Assembly: GCA_015832175.1 (NCBI GenBank) | Contig: WJXW01000002.1 | Coordinates: 4,526,001 to 4,590,000, forward strand | Direction: 5' to 3' | From: Paraphaeosphaeria minitans | Taxonomy: Eukaryota > Ascomycota > Dothideomycetes > Pleosporales > Didymosphaeriaceae | Length of the DNA stretch: 64,000 nucleotides | Shown: positions 1-11,107 of the stretch, piece by piece | Layout: the number at the start of each line of letters is the position of its first letter | Position numbering within the stretch: the first letter of the stretch is position 1 | Translations under genes and position numbers: made by a program | Notes under the pieces: generated by a model | What the model was told of the DNA's origin: nothing | Databases searched by the model: none | Seen by the model: the letters and a program-made list of their open reading frames with translations, nothing else

Positions 1-277
1 GATCGTAGGGGTCGACATGCGCGCCAATGGGCTCCGAGTCACCAAGTATTCTCTTCTGCCATCTTCGCACGAACGCCTGGTGCTTCTTCTTATCTTGCTT
101 GCCGCCAAGGAGGAAGCTGAACGTAGGGGTCGTGGAGAAGCACGCGGAGGTGACGCGGAGATGAGACTGGACGGCGGTAGCGCGTAGACACTGCGTTGGT
201 GCAATCCGACGCTGGATCAGAGACGGCACTGAAAGCGAAGGGTCGATTGCCCGCTGCGGGCACGGTATTCGTCGCAT
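1..277 (-). CDS. Probable mitochondrial protein, 5' end only (runs off left edge)
   Basis: An uninterrupted minus-strand frame starts at the ATG at 277-275 and stays open to base 1, about 92 codons. The first 45 or so residues are rich in Arg, Ser, Thr and Ala with almost no acidic residues and end near a CFSTTPTFSF stretch, which is how a mitochondrial presequence and its cleavage area look. After that comes a basic, well-ordered segment containing KKKHQAFVRRWQKR and then EPIGAHVDPYD, which looks like mature conserved protein. The style suggests a mitoribosomal or other mitochondrial matrix protein, but I cannot name the family. The 5' end faces ARP6's 3' end. The start was chosen because it is the only ATG in this frame that puts the basic leader at the N terminus. 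Confidence 0.55.
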   Translation of the reverse strand, partial: MRRIPCPQRAIDPSLSVPSLIQRRIAPTQCLRATAVQSHLRVTSACFSTTPTFSFLLGGKQDKKKHQAFVRRWQKRILGDSEPIGAHVDPYD

Positions 278-620
278 TGGAGTGGTGATAGAGATGGTGC
301 TCCTTCGTGGTCCTCGAATGAACGCTGCAACTTTTCGAAGGCGGCCGAAGATAGACCGACGTGCACCAACCAATCAGCGCGTCCGTCTAACAGCAGCATC
401 AACACGCGACATGACAACCTCAAAGCTGTGTAATTGCTACATCCTGGATGATGTATCTTAGTGTAATTGAGTCAATGTAAAAACACCCCCATGAGCAAAG
501 AAGATATGATCAAAGTGAGGAAAGAGCATCCTCGCAGGTTTGGAAACATCGTAAGGTGTCAAGGCTTGATTCAGTCACAATGTTCATACAAGAACTATAA
601 TGCCAACAGCATGGCCAGGC
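278..620. other. Intergenic, between partial gene promoter and ARP6 3' end
   Basis: This holds the upstream region of the leftward partial gene and the 3' flank of ARP6. Short open frames exist on both strands but none has recognisable protein features. No repeat or RNA gene was seen. Confidence 0.5.
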
Positions 621-1996
621 TTATCGCTCTCCTCCAGCAAACTTCTTTCCCAACCACGCAGACCCTCGTTCATCGTACTCCGCCTTGGTCACCAGCACTT
701 CCTTCATCAGATCTGGCCGACTTGCGAATTGCGCAGCTCCCAGCCATGTGTGCTTAATCGGATCATCTGCCTTCGCAATATTCAGCAGGTAGTTAGAAGG
801 CACCAGAGCCCTCAGCTCAGCCTCCAGCCTGTCCATGAACCCAGGAATGAGCGTATTTCCTCCAACGACGACAACATTCGCCAGCATGACAACCTTTAGG
901 GCCTCAGGAAGTCCATGCAGCGCCTCCATGACGGCGCGCGGTAATCCGACTTCCTGGATGCCAATATCAGTAGGGTTGAAGAGCAACTCTGGTACAGCGA
1001 ATCGTTCGTTTCCAAGCTGTAGTAGGTCTTCTCGTGGGCCCTGCATAGGCTGCAAGCCGCGGCGCATCCTCGACTTGACGGGATCATGTGGCCGCGCGTA
1101 CCCGTGTATTGCCTGCTCGTAGTCTGGTAACACATAATCCACCACTATGCTCGAATCGAGCTCTCTTTTGTCGCCTAAGCGGCCTTTCCACGTCCGCTCC
1201 AAGTCTTTCGAGAACTCCTGCGCCGTTGGCACGACAAATGACACTGCCTCTTTGATCTCATTGAGCAGGTATGTCTCCTCCAGCATGTTGTAGTGTCTCA
1301 GCGAAGAGAGCTCCTTCAGGTAGTTTGTAAGCAGCTTTCCTCCGGCTGTGAGTCGCCGCACGGCCGAATGGAGCAGCTGCCCTTTGTAAACCGGCAGTAT
1401 CGTTGTATCCGAGTAGGATGTATCAATGAGAAGGAGACATTCTTGTGGCAGGGCTCCGAGCGAGGTATGATGGTACGCGTTCATTGCGCCGCCAATGCAG
1501 CGGTAGTACGCATTGAACTCGAACTGTTCAAACACAATCTCGTCGCAGTTCTTCTGTAGCTCCTTGGGACAACTCGGCTTCTCCATCAAGAGTAGATTTG
1601 TGTCTTTCGGATCACACTGTAGTAGCGTTAGTCCCGGAGCACATTCAAAGGAGAGGCAAGTCTCGTACCTACCCTCAACCCCGCCCCCGCACTGCTGTCC
1701 ATGAACTCATGTTCCCAGATCGCTTTCTGCGCCTCCCAGTTCACGATAAAGCCCTTCTCGACCGGCCTTCGGAACGCGAGCTCGCCGAAGTCTTTGCATT
1801 CTGCTAATTCTGAGGCGACGTACGTGCGCCTGTCGCGTGTGCTTCTCGCGATGCAATTCGGTATCACGCTGCAATCGTCATAGCTGAGGTTGCTGGGTTC
1901 GCTCGACACAATGCCAGCCTTAAGTGTGTATGCGCCGTTGTCAATGACAAGTGTCTTGGAGGGTATCGCCGCTTTCGCTTGCTTCTTCGGTGCCAT
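621..1996 (-). CDS. ARP6: Actin-related protein Arp6 (SWR1 complex subunit)
   Basis: Two exons, 1996-1673 and 1616-621, joined across a 56-bp GT-AG intron (phase 0) give 439 aa, the usual Arp6 length. The N terminus carries the actin-fold phosphate-1 loop (LVIDNGAYTLKAG), then IPNCIARS, then after the splice CDPKDTNLLLMEKP, EFEFNAYYRC and the second phosphate loop region (LLIDTSYSDTTILP). Near the C terminus are NVVVVGGNTLIPGF and KHTWLGAAQFAS, the actin-family adenosine-binding segment. Arp6 is a core subunit of the SWR1 chromatin remodeller, which exchanges H2A for H2A.Z, and has also been tied to heterochromatin and telomere silencing in fission yeast. The splice sites were chosen because they restore the conserved AGLR-CDP junction. 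Nothing odd was seen. Confidence 0.95.
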
Positions 1997-2789
1997 TGTC
2001 GGTGGAGAATTGGTCGCGCGTGAACCTTGGGGCTAGAGATTCCTGGTTACGTAAGGTCTCTAGCCGGAAGGTGTAGCCGAGAGATTCCTGTACGTAAGAA
2101 CAAAGCTGAAGCCTAACCATCTCCACGCGCGGACAGAATAAAGATGACAACTTCAACTATCGAATGCTACCATTGTTTACCGGCAACCCAATAGAAATGA
2201 TGACATCTCATAGCGACGCCAATAGCTTTGTGCTTCAAGCGAATACCTAGGTACATACTGCGTGGGGTCCAAATATGTTGGGCATTTAGGCCAGCACTGA
2301 CACCTGGTTCACGCCACGCACTATTACATTCCTCTCCTCTTTATCTGCTCAACCCCAATATCCTCCTACTTTAAATCATTGCTTCGTTATATCTGTCTCT
2401 CTCTGGACGCACACCATACCCACCCCTCCATCGGCTTCTAATCTTCGCCCTCTCCCTTATCACTTCCTTCTGCGCACAGCGTTTTGTAGCACTCCTCGTC
2501 TCCCTGTCCTAATTCTACTATGAATTCGTGCACCATGCTACACATTCGGCTACGCCTCATAGGACGACTACAACACAAGCATGTTCTTGGCGATGCAGAT
2601 CTGATTTGTCGAGTTTCAAGTATACGGTCTGTAGAAGAAGAAGGGGTGCCTGTCTGGGTGGGGATGTGTGTTGGGTTGAAAGACTAAGGAAGTGAGGTGT
2701 TAGGCATTAAAGATATCGCACCGGCTTGCGAGACGTTGTGGGCGGCAAGCTTGATGATTCCTTCACATCACGGGATCGGGCGGAATTAG
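1997..2789. other. ARP6 promoter region and pyrimidine-rich intergenic DNA
   Basis: ARP6 upstream DNA. A short imperfect repeat around a GAGATTCCTG...ACGTAAG motif occurs at about 2036-2060 and 2078-2100. A CT-rich stretch at about 2330-2480 resembles fungal promoter pyrimidine tracts and could be the former promoter of the broken acyltransferase gene downstream. No coding sequence was recognised. Confidence 0.4.
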
Positions 2790-3728
2790 CAAGTTAGACA
2801 GAGTTTGGAAGACCCTATTGAGAGTTTGCCAAGGTGGAACTATGTGAGTAGGCATCTCCGGAAGGCCACTCTGGCGTACGTATATTCGACGATCATGCTG
2901 GTGGTACTTGGGCTTGCATCTGCACTGGAGAAGGACGCACCGACAGACTACATGTTTCATCGTTTTCTCGCGAACGCAATCATTGAATGGTCTGGCGCGT
3001 TTTGGCTCTTGAACCGCATGTTTTGCTTCTACGATTTCAGCACTGTTATGTCAGTTGCGCTGAGTGTGTACGAGCAGTGGCAGTGGCCATCTTTTTTGAG
3101 GAGTGTAAAGGATGCCTGGTCAGTTTCGCAGATGTGGAGTGTGGTCTATCATCATATATGCGGGTGGTGGTGTATCCCGTATTATGTTCATGTCGGCTTG
3201 GGGCACATACTTTTGTCAAAATACCAATGGATCGTGTCGAAGCACGTAATAAAACAGCGGCTCTGAGATGTGATCTCGACTGGATCTTTGTACAAAATCA
3301 CTGGCAGTCTCTCATTGATGGTATCCCAACCCACCCGTAGTATAGCCTACGCCCTGGATATTTCAATAGTCAGCATGGCATCCCGCATCATGTAGCTCTT
3401 TTTCTCCTTTCACATCAGCTGCCTGGTGCACGAGTTCGACATGTTCAGTGTTACGCGTAAAGAAATGGGCGTATTTGCTTTCTTAATGTCCCAGCCAATC
3501 GACATTACTCTCGAGGACTGGGTACAATTGGCCTGTGAAAAGGCGATGAAGGCAATGGGCGTTCCTAGAGACGTTGACATATGGATCGGGTATTTCTGGG
3601 TGGTGGTGTGGATGTATATTTGCCTGCCGTGGTATGTGAAAGGTTTCAGAGATGCTGGAATCACGAATGAGGCGCTCCTTGGGAGCACGCCTATGGCATT
3701 AGGATCAGCAATGACCGACACTTGGTAA
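2790..3728 (+). pseudogene. Broken wax-synthase-like membrane acyltransferase
   Basis: Two open pieces in different frames read like the C-terminal half of the fungal wax-synthase-domain acyltransferases (MBOAT-like multi-pass enzymes also found in secondary-metabolite clusters). The first (about 2790-3150) has hydrophobic helices and the segment FSTVMSVALSVYEQWQWPSF, then WSVSQMWSVVYHH, matching the family's W-P-x-F and FW-x-x-WH region. The second (about 3394-3728) has a His in SCLVHEF, then a QPIDITLEDWVQ stretch, an IGYFWVVVW helix and a C-terminal GFRDAGIT. Between them the frame shifts, and a TAG sits at 3391-3393 in the frame of the second piece. The N-terminal third of the family is missing and an in-frame stop lies at 2787-2789. 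It is non-functional as read. The next gene is a convergent MFS transporter, with a citrate-synthase-like gene further on. Confidence 0.6.
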
Positions 3729-3809
3729 TCATAGCGTCAACGTATAGATCGAGCCACCACGGTGGACTGCCACACTCATAAGAACGGTACGAGAGCTGAT
3801 ATGGATATA

Positions 3810-5394
3810 TTAGGTTACTAGGTCTTTCGAGCCTGCCGCCAGGACATTCCTTTCCATATGAGGATGAGAAGAACTGGAAGGACATGCTAGATGTAGCGCG
3901 CCCAGGATAGTGTATGCCCACCCAGCACCCACGCCATCAATCATCGGTTGAATGATAGCACTCATCATTGCGGCAACTGAGCATCCACAGAACCAGTGGA
4001 TCGCCACCGCTCCTGCAGCTTTTGTTCGATAGTAATCAGTGACGAGTGCGTTGAAGGCGTTAATGACTCCCGTGTAGCTTATGCCCAGGATGATCCCCAA
4101 CACACAGAACACGGCAATCGATGTTCGAGCTTGTAACGCCCAGCCCCATGCTATTAGAACAGCGGCCGTTGCCATGGATAGAGGCAAAACAATCTCTAAG
4201 CGTGCACGTTCAATCGGGAAATTGGTCAGATCGTGTTGTTCAGTCTTGTCGCTGGAAAGCCCGAGCCTTCGACTGTTCCTGATGAAGTTCCAGTTCATAG
4301 CCTTGCCCACGAGGACGACGGCGACAAGAGTACCGCCGACCATAGGCAAGAACATCAGCCCCACTTTGAAGGACCCGAAGCCAAAGATCTCGAAAAATTG
4401 TGTAGCCAAAGTCGTGCCAATGGCGTACAGGCTCGCGAAGTGCACAGCTCCGTAAAATAGTAGAAGGGCGAACTCTGGATGCAGTATAAGAACCATAGAC
4501 AACCTAAGCATCCTGAAGTAGGAGGGACGAGATGGATGTTGAAAGTCTGAAACCGGATTCTCGGTGGTCAGATCTTCTTGGTGCCTGGCATCTGCGCATA
4601 GTTGATAGAGCGTACGATATTCCAGTGGAGGAATTACGGATCCATCGCCAACAATTTCTCGACACGTCTCGGGGACCACGACTATATAGAATACTAAATA
4701 AATCGTGGCGCAAATTGTCAAGAACCAGAAGACAGAACGCCAGCCGAGATATTCAGCCAGCGCCCCGCCGATCATAGGACCAACAGTTGGACCTACGACT
4801 GCTGGAATGGTAATGTAACCAATATAAGTGCCCCGTTCCGCTGAAGTGATAACATCAGCTACGACAGCTTGACATAATGTCTGCACAGCTGCAATGCCTC
4901 CAGCCTTCGATCTATCAGCAGCGTTCCCATCGCATCCGTATCCCCAACCGCTTTCGAAAACTTACCTGGATCATGCGAAGTGATAATAACGTCGCGTAGT
5001 TTTTAGAGAGAGCAAGCCCGATGTTTCCGGCGATGAAAACGAGGAAGCAGAGTAAGTATGCTGGCCGCCGACCAAGATAGTCTGAGAAACCGGCAACGAA
5101 GACAGGCGCTAGACCTTGAAAGACCAGGTAAATCGTCACCGTAAGATTCGCTTTGGGGACAGATACCCTGAAATCTTTCGCAATCACTTGCAAAGCTGGC
5201 AAGTAGATTTGCACTGCCAAAGGTGAAAATATCGCTCCGATAGCGACACTCGCCACAATACAGCGCTTCTGAAGATTTGTGAATGCAGAATATATGGCCG
5301 TGGGACTGTCTTGAGGAGCGCTCTCTAAGCCTATGGCTTCTTTCTTCGCTAGAGTCCTATCTGCAGTGGCATCGTTCGTTCTACTTCCAGACAT
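3810..5394 (-). CDS. MFS drug/H+ antiporter-like transporter with C-terminal frameshift
   Basis: Exons 5394-4966 and 4904-3810 joined over a 61-bp intron give a 12-helix major facilitator of the fungal DHA1 drug/polyamine type: VQIYLPALQVIAKDF in helix 1, SDYLGRRPAYL as the loop 2-3 signature, the RMIQ-AGGIAAVQ junction, DVITSAERGTYIGY, and PAVVGPTVGPMIGG matching antiporter motif C. As read it ends HLACPSSSSHPH..., a hydrophilic tail where helix 12 should be. Moving one frame at about 3886-3900 instead gives HVLPVLLILIWKGMSWRQ and a stop at 3820-3818, which is a normal last helix and tail. A one-base indel near the end, or a sequencing error, is therefore likely. It may once have exported the product of the neighbouring broken biosynthetic genes. 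That role is inference. Confidence 0.8.
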
Positions 5395-6012
5395 TTTCGG
5401 CCAGATGGAAACTAGGTAGCCTGTTCAGAGTCAGAATATACAGTGTAATCATCTGATAGCTTGGTACCTTTAACAATAAATGCGTGTCAACGGAAGCCGC
5501 TGTTTATATGCGGGGTGCTCCCTCGTCGATGAGAAGGGTCGCAAAGTCTAATTCCATGTCGAAGGGTTCTGAAGACACCTTCGGTCCGAGTTATTCCGTA
5601 TTGCTACTGTTTTACCCGTCTTACCGCGCTGATAATGCAGGGTACAGTCAGCGACTGCCTTGTTCCCAAACACGGTCCAGTCGCGCTAGCAATTAAGCGC
5701 TGCAATCATGCAGGTGTCTGTATTAGGAACCCAATGACCAGGTCCCTGTTGTTGGACTTGTAAAGTTTATCGAATATTCTAAACTTTCAGCGAGATTAAA
5801 GCGAGCGCACGGTCCTAGTTTCACTCGGTGATGAGATACAAAAACTTGCTATAAGTTTTGTTTACATGTCTTGTTAACACTCGATGCCCGAATTGTGTGT
5901 CGGCCTGAAGTGCTTATAAGGTTTGAATCACTCGGCCAAACTTTAGATGAAGCAGTATCTTAACTTTGTCCCGCCTGGCCCTAATTACATCGAAAGTCTT
6001 TACACTGTGGCG
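5395..6012. other. Shared upstream region of divergent MFS and citrate-synthase-like genes
   Basis: About 600 bp between two divergently read genes, so both promoters should lie here. The last 250 bp is AT-rich. I could not identify a specific activator site and no other gene is visible. Confidence 0.4.
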
Positions 6013-7615
6013 ATGACGATCTCGGAGGCAGAGGTTGAAGTCTTGCTTGTACACGATGCTAAGACTGGCAGAGATTATAAAATCCCCACCCAGAGAAATT
6101 TCATACTCGGTGCGGATTTGGCTCAGATCACCCGACCAGTAGAAGATTGTGGGCATGTTGTGGAGCAAAGTATGCGTCTGCTGGATCATGGATTCGAGAA
6201 CACTGCCTGTATGGAATCGTCTATAACCTTCATGTACGTATGCACAAGCTACTTTCCATCCCTTCCTACCAGATGGTTTCAACTGATGGGGCGATAGTGA
6301 TGGTCAGAAAGGGCGCATCCTTTATCGTGGATATGCAATCGAAGAACTCTTCCGCGATCATGTATACGAGGACGTCATGCATTTAATTTTATGGGGGGCT
6401 CTTCCATCTGAAGAGGATAAGCAGCGAGGACGAGAGGTCATGGATTGCGTAGCCGTTCCGCCTGGGCAAGTCATCAAGGCCATAGAATCGTTTCCGTAAG
6501 TGTTGGCTGTCACGAGAACAGGGCCACATACCCTAACGATGTGTATAGGAGAGAGACGGACGCATACCATATGCTCTTGGTAGGTATGGCTGCTTTTGGC
6601 GCATCTGATTCCACGATGGCTGGTACTCGTCATGAACAAAAGCCGGTGTTTCACGGTAACTTGGAAAACGCTGACAGAGCGATACTGCGAACGATCCAGT
6701 AAATGGCTACCGCCACCGCTTTGATATATTGTCACAAGCATGGAAAAAAGTTCACACAGCCTCAAAAGGGCCGTTCGCTCATCGAAAATTTGACCCTCAT
6801 GCTGGGCTTTCATGGTTCCTCGACGGCGAGTGGAAGCCCAGATCCGGATCCAGGGGTCGTATCGTGCCTCAACAAACTCTGGATCCTGTACGCTGACATG
6901 GATATCTCCAATTCAACTGCAGCTGTCCTACACGCAGGATCCTCGTTGACGGACCCTACGTCATGTGCGATTGCTGGGCTGGTTTCAGGCTATGGACCAT
7001 TGCATGGGGGAGCAATCGATCTGGCATATGAAGGACTCCTCCAGATTGGCAAACCAGAAAACGTTCCAGCTTATATCGAAATGGTGAAAACAAACGTCTG
7101 TACGGATACGGTCATCGAATCCTAAAAACACGTGATCCTCGTGCCGATCTGATTGGAGAGATCATGACCAACGAATTACAGGAGAAGATATCTTGTAACC
7201 CTCTGCTTCAGATCGCTCTAGCCATCGACAGAACGGCACGAGATGATGCTTTTCTTGTGCAGAGGAACTTGAATATGAATGCCGATCTGTACGGCTCGTT
7301 TCCTTACGTTGCACTGTATGTTCACCCCAAGCGACTTGAGGCATAGGCTTTTCGCTGACCAAAATCGGTAGAGGGTTTGAAAAAAACATGATCACCGCCA
7401 TCACGATCGTTTCTAGATGCGCAGGAGCATTGGCGCATTTGCGGGAATCCCTTGGTGAGTAGAGACCTAGCTTGGTGCATCATGCACAGCTAAAAGATTG
7501 TTTCCAAGAACAACCCATTCGCCTTTGGCGCCCTAAGTCGATTTACATACCATCGCCCCCAGAGATACACGCGAATAGTGGCCCAGAATCTGAGTTTCGC
7601 GAATCAGCTGTGTAG
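6013..7615 (+). pseudogene. Citrate/2-methylcitrate synthase-like gene with two lesions
   Basis: Five exons can be read: 6013-6233, 6298-6495, 6549-7315, 7372-7454 and 7509-7615, with introns of 53-64 bp having clean GT-AG ends. Joined they follow a citrate-synthase-family protein of about 458 aa: KTGRDYKIP, SSITFIDGQKG, YRGYAIEELF, LILWGALPSEED, AGTRHEQKPVFHGN, VSGYGPLHGGAID (binding-site His), LYGYGHRI and TRDPRADLIGEIM (catalytic Asp), and ending RLWRPKSIYIP. Two lesions block it: a TAA at 6700-6702, where relatives have an aromatic residue after RTIQ, and a one-base deletion near 7093-7096 just before LYGYGHRI. The exon total is one base short of a multiple of three, in agreement. The first catalytic His, expected in an ADHE-type motif, is also replaced (YADMDISNST). 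Such paralogues make alkylcitrates in fungal polyketide clusters, so a metabolite-cluster origin is plausible. Confidence 0.8.
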
Positions 7616-7944
7616 GTCTTATCACTCCGTGAAAGATCGATTGCGCCTAAGTTGTAGGGGATGAATGTACAAACAGGTGCCAGCTCATCATACAATCAAC
7701 GCTACCACCTCAACCGTATAACGAAGGATAAGAGAGACTGCAGCGCTAGTATATCAGAATAGAATTCAGTCTTATTGTCACCTAGTCTCTTATTAGTACC
7801 AAGATTCATCTGAATGGTTTCAGTTCATCATCATTATGAGTAACAGATGAATGCCTATAATTACGGGTAGACTTATATAGACACCTCTATAGTAGAGCTA
7901 GCTTAGCTGTATCGCACCTATAGATCTATATAGATCAGCCCGTC
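7616..7944. other. AT-rich intergenic stretch
   Basis: Downstream flank of the citrate-synthase-like gene. It contains short TATA/GATC-like runs around 7865-7940 but no coding pattern or longer repeat. Confidence 0.4.
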
Positions 7945-8012
7945 GGGGTATGTGATGGGCTTCAAGCATGCTGGTATCACGAGCAACATTCTCTGTGGAA
8001 GCAACCCTATTA
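7945..8012 (+). pseudogene. Scrap of a second wax-synthase-like C terminus
   Basis: The reading VMGFKHAGITSNILCGSNPI closely parallels the last residues of the broken acyltransferase at 3639-3705 (VKGFRDAGITNEALLGSTPM), and the DNA is recognisably similar too. Only about 22 codons can be matched. The frame continues open to 8437 but the rest has no family resemblance. It is most likely the end of a lost paralogue or a piece moved by a rearrangement. Confidence 0.5.
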
Positions 8013-8460
8013 ACATGAAGTTTATATTCAATAAAGAAGGTAAAGGCTTGGGATCGCAATCATATACAAAGACTTCTAGTTATGGGTTCATACGCATAGT
8101 TTGCACATCCCACAGTGTATATGACAACAACGTGACATCTGAAGCTCTTCATCAGGAGATTTACACATGCCCATGGTGTTATGCCCGGCCGTATACCAAC
8201 AACACATGTTCTAGAACAACCCAAGGCGCATACCACGTCTACAGCCGGTATCGATGGGACTCTTTTCGAAAAGCCAATATCCGTGAGTTGCCGTACCGCC
8301 TGTGTTCATACGTTTTGATGGTCAACTACCGGCTGCAAAATCCACCTAATTCCAGGGGCGTCCTGTCTCCCACTCTTTTAACCCGCATGCAAAGCTGCGT
8401 TCATAAATCACCCCAATTTGCCTGCACCTCTTTTTGAATCATCCAGTTCCCGTCTTCATC
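8013..8460. other. Sequence without recognised genes
   Basis: An open frame continues from the acyltransferase scrap to 8437, but its composition is not protein-like and no motif was found. Nothing else was seen. Confidence 0.35.
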
Positions 8461-8835
8461 GTGAATGGAATGCGGTTGTCGCACGGCGTCTGGCTATTGA
8501 GACCCATATCATCGGCAAGATCATCACGCAGCCCGATGCAATTGGAGCGACATCGTGCTGGCCTTCATCGGAAGTGGCTGGTAGCATATGCTGATGCGAA
8601 CTAGACGCACTCGTATCTGCACACCGATATTAAGCGACGCATGAACCACGCACAGGAGTATGGGCATGTCTGGCTGGCCAAGAAAAATCAGGCATACTTG
8701 AAGTCACCGAGACAAAAGATCGCCTTCTTGTCGCACATTCGATACTGGTGACACACGTTGCTGATGAAGCAGTTCGTCGGCTGCCCTCAGCTTCGCAGAG
8801 CCGCATGCGATGAAGTCGCAGCCTAAAATAAATTT
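8461..8835 (+). pseudogene. Decayed coding remnant, family not recognised
   Basis: Three protein-like runs follow one another on the plus strand in different frames. The first reads WNAVVARRLAIETHIIGKI then TQPDAIGAT (about 8465-8548). The second reads VAYADAN, stop, THSYLHTDIKRRM then AQEYGHVWLAKKNQAYLK (about 8580-8700). The third reads LEVTETKDRLLVAHS then VTHVADEAVRRLPSA (about 8698-8800). Each has the hydrophobic/charged spacing of a real globular protein, and together they would be a piece of about 120 aa. I do not know the family. At least one stop and two frame changes make it non-functional. It sits at the right end of the decaying island of acyltransferase, transporter and citrate-synthase-like genes. 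Confidence 0.4.
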
Positions 8836-11107
8836 GCGACGATGGCCGCACCTGAGGCATCCTTTCCTAAGTTTAATAGCTCTGGGATTGAATCGAACGA
8901 GTGACTCTTTTGCCTTGAATTATATCTACCGTTGCCTCCACCGGTCCCTTAGCCTGCACTCACAATCACCTGCATTAGCGTTGACCACAGTCACCGCCAC
9001 TGACTCGTACAATATTAGCCGAGGCAGAATGCGATACTTATGAGACACTTTAGAGACGTACAGACTCAAACAAGCAGACTTGGAAGGTATGCTTACGGAA
9101 ACGTTCGGTTCGTACAAGTTCTACATCAGCGTGAGAGGCTTCAGACATCGTCTTCAACGAATGGCATGTTGACAGAATCTGTACGTTAACAATCGTTATT
9201 ATAGATTCTGGGTTCCTAGATACTTGACAGAAGTATGACCTCAAGCGATCATGACCGAACATCGATGCCTGATGAGCTGGTCAAGTCGTGCAGGTGAAAG
9301 GAATACTTGAATAGAAAAGCCTCAAAGCAAAGGGGTATTTTGCAAAGAAGGCCCAGGAGGCGATAACCTGCGGAACGCGCATTGCTGAGGAGAGCACTGA
9401 ACGCAAGACAGTTTCCATGAGGATAATAATTTCTGTCACACCATTCTTCCTCCGTGTAATGTTCCTTGCAGTAGGTTAATCCAAACAACAACTCCGCCCG
9501 AAGATGCTAACCAAAAATAAGAGTTTCATGAGCACTGATGTTTTGAGCTTCGCAAACGAGTCGAGGGGCTTATGGATCTACCTTGAGCTTTCACTGTCTG
9601 CAGCGGCACTTAAATTCATTGCATGGGTTGTAATCTATTTTTAGCCAAGAAAAGCAGGAGACAGCGAGAAAAGGTGTCTATCTATGGTTACTTACTTCTA
9701 GATATATCATGTGTTGATCAGACGGACACCTATTATATAATGGTTTTGAAATGATTCAAGTGCAGGCATGGTGGTTCAGCGTCATGCCCCTTTCTAACTT
9801 GTTCTGTGGCGTGTATCCAGCTCGCGCACACAGCGACCGAAGGTTGAAGCCCTGCACAAACACGTGAATGGGCAAGTGGAACGATATATTCGTAAAGGAT
9901 GAATATAAGAGCCTCGCCAATAGGAAGCAATTCGGGTAAGTGCGGTAGACTGACGCACGCACGGCTGTGTTCTTCAAAGCATACCTGTGCCCCATCACCA
10001 CAGGAAAGACATAGAGCCATCGGGTAAATTGCCCACAGTTACCATCATCTTGAATTGCACATCGATCGGGGATCATCTGTCGTGATCCGAAAGAATCCCT
10101 CAAGCTGCAAGCAGTGCAATTACGTCCATGCGGGGACAAGTCAATGTCTACCCGTAGTGTGCTCATTAAAATGAGTGTAGAGTATGGCCTCAATCTTAAG
10201 TTGAACATTTCAAGCGAAGCTATTGTCGACCCCTGAGGCATCCTTGGAACTGGCTGGAGATGACGCATTTTGTTGTTTCCAGTTCTAGACCAGAAGCATT
10301 TGGATTTGCAAGGGTAGGTCCTGCAAACATGGATTCTTACAATATGCGCCGGATCGACCTAGATACTCATAGACAGGCCAAAAACATTTATTAAGATTCG
10401 TACAAGGCCAAGGGCTTCGGTTGAGCCTTTTACCTTGTCTCTAAAAACTCGGATTCTGGAATTTCGCCACGACATCATGACTCTACGAACAACTCATGAT
10501 TTAAATTTTTTTTATCAGTCACAACTCGATGGAAAGTCTTCGTATCTTGCAAAGTGGCCCGTGAGTGGCGTTTCTGTCTCATGGATGGGGGCGTGCATAG
10601 ACTATGTAGTCTACAATAGATGGGCACTTCGAAGTTCATGTTCTGGTCTGGTGGCTCTTATGCTTCCATGTTCCTGGCAAACAATACGCATTTGGGTTAT
10701 TTTGATTTAGCACGAAACTATTTGCTTGTGTCTAACTGATCTCGGCTTGGATAGCAAACACCAAGCCTGGGGACAGGTAACCTGACTCGGGTTGCGAGTA
10801 CTTACAATTGGAACATTGCACTGTTATAGAATCGTTCTGAAAGTGTTTAAAGATTCGATCCCCTCGAGGTAGAGCTCAGTTCGGAGACACATTTACGATT
10901 GGTTGATTATACATTACGTCACCTGGATAGTTTCACAATGCACCTCCTCAGACTAATTTGCAGTTGCTCTTCCGCAATGTTCTTAATAATAGGGTTGGCT
11001 AAGCTTATTAGTTTAAAACGATACGGCTCCAACGAAAATTTCAGGAGACTGAGAAAAGAAATCGGATGGCCAAGGTTCAAGGCAAGTAGTCTAAAACATT
11101 AACACAA
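8836..11107. other. Gene-poor stretch with no convincing coding sequence
   Basis: Several open frames of 60-170 codons exist on both strands (for example minus 9756-10268, plus 10435-10710, plus 10899-11102), but none shows motifs, introns or composition that I would trust. A TATATAAT run lies near 9733. No tRNA-like box A/box B pair, no inverted repeat and no LTR were recognised. Confidence 0.4.

Noticed and set aside
9756..10268. 170-codon open frame on the minus strand
   Set aside because: No motif, hydrophobic pattern or splice context supports it, and it overlaps other frames equally long.
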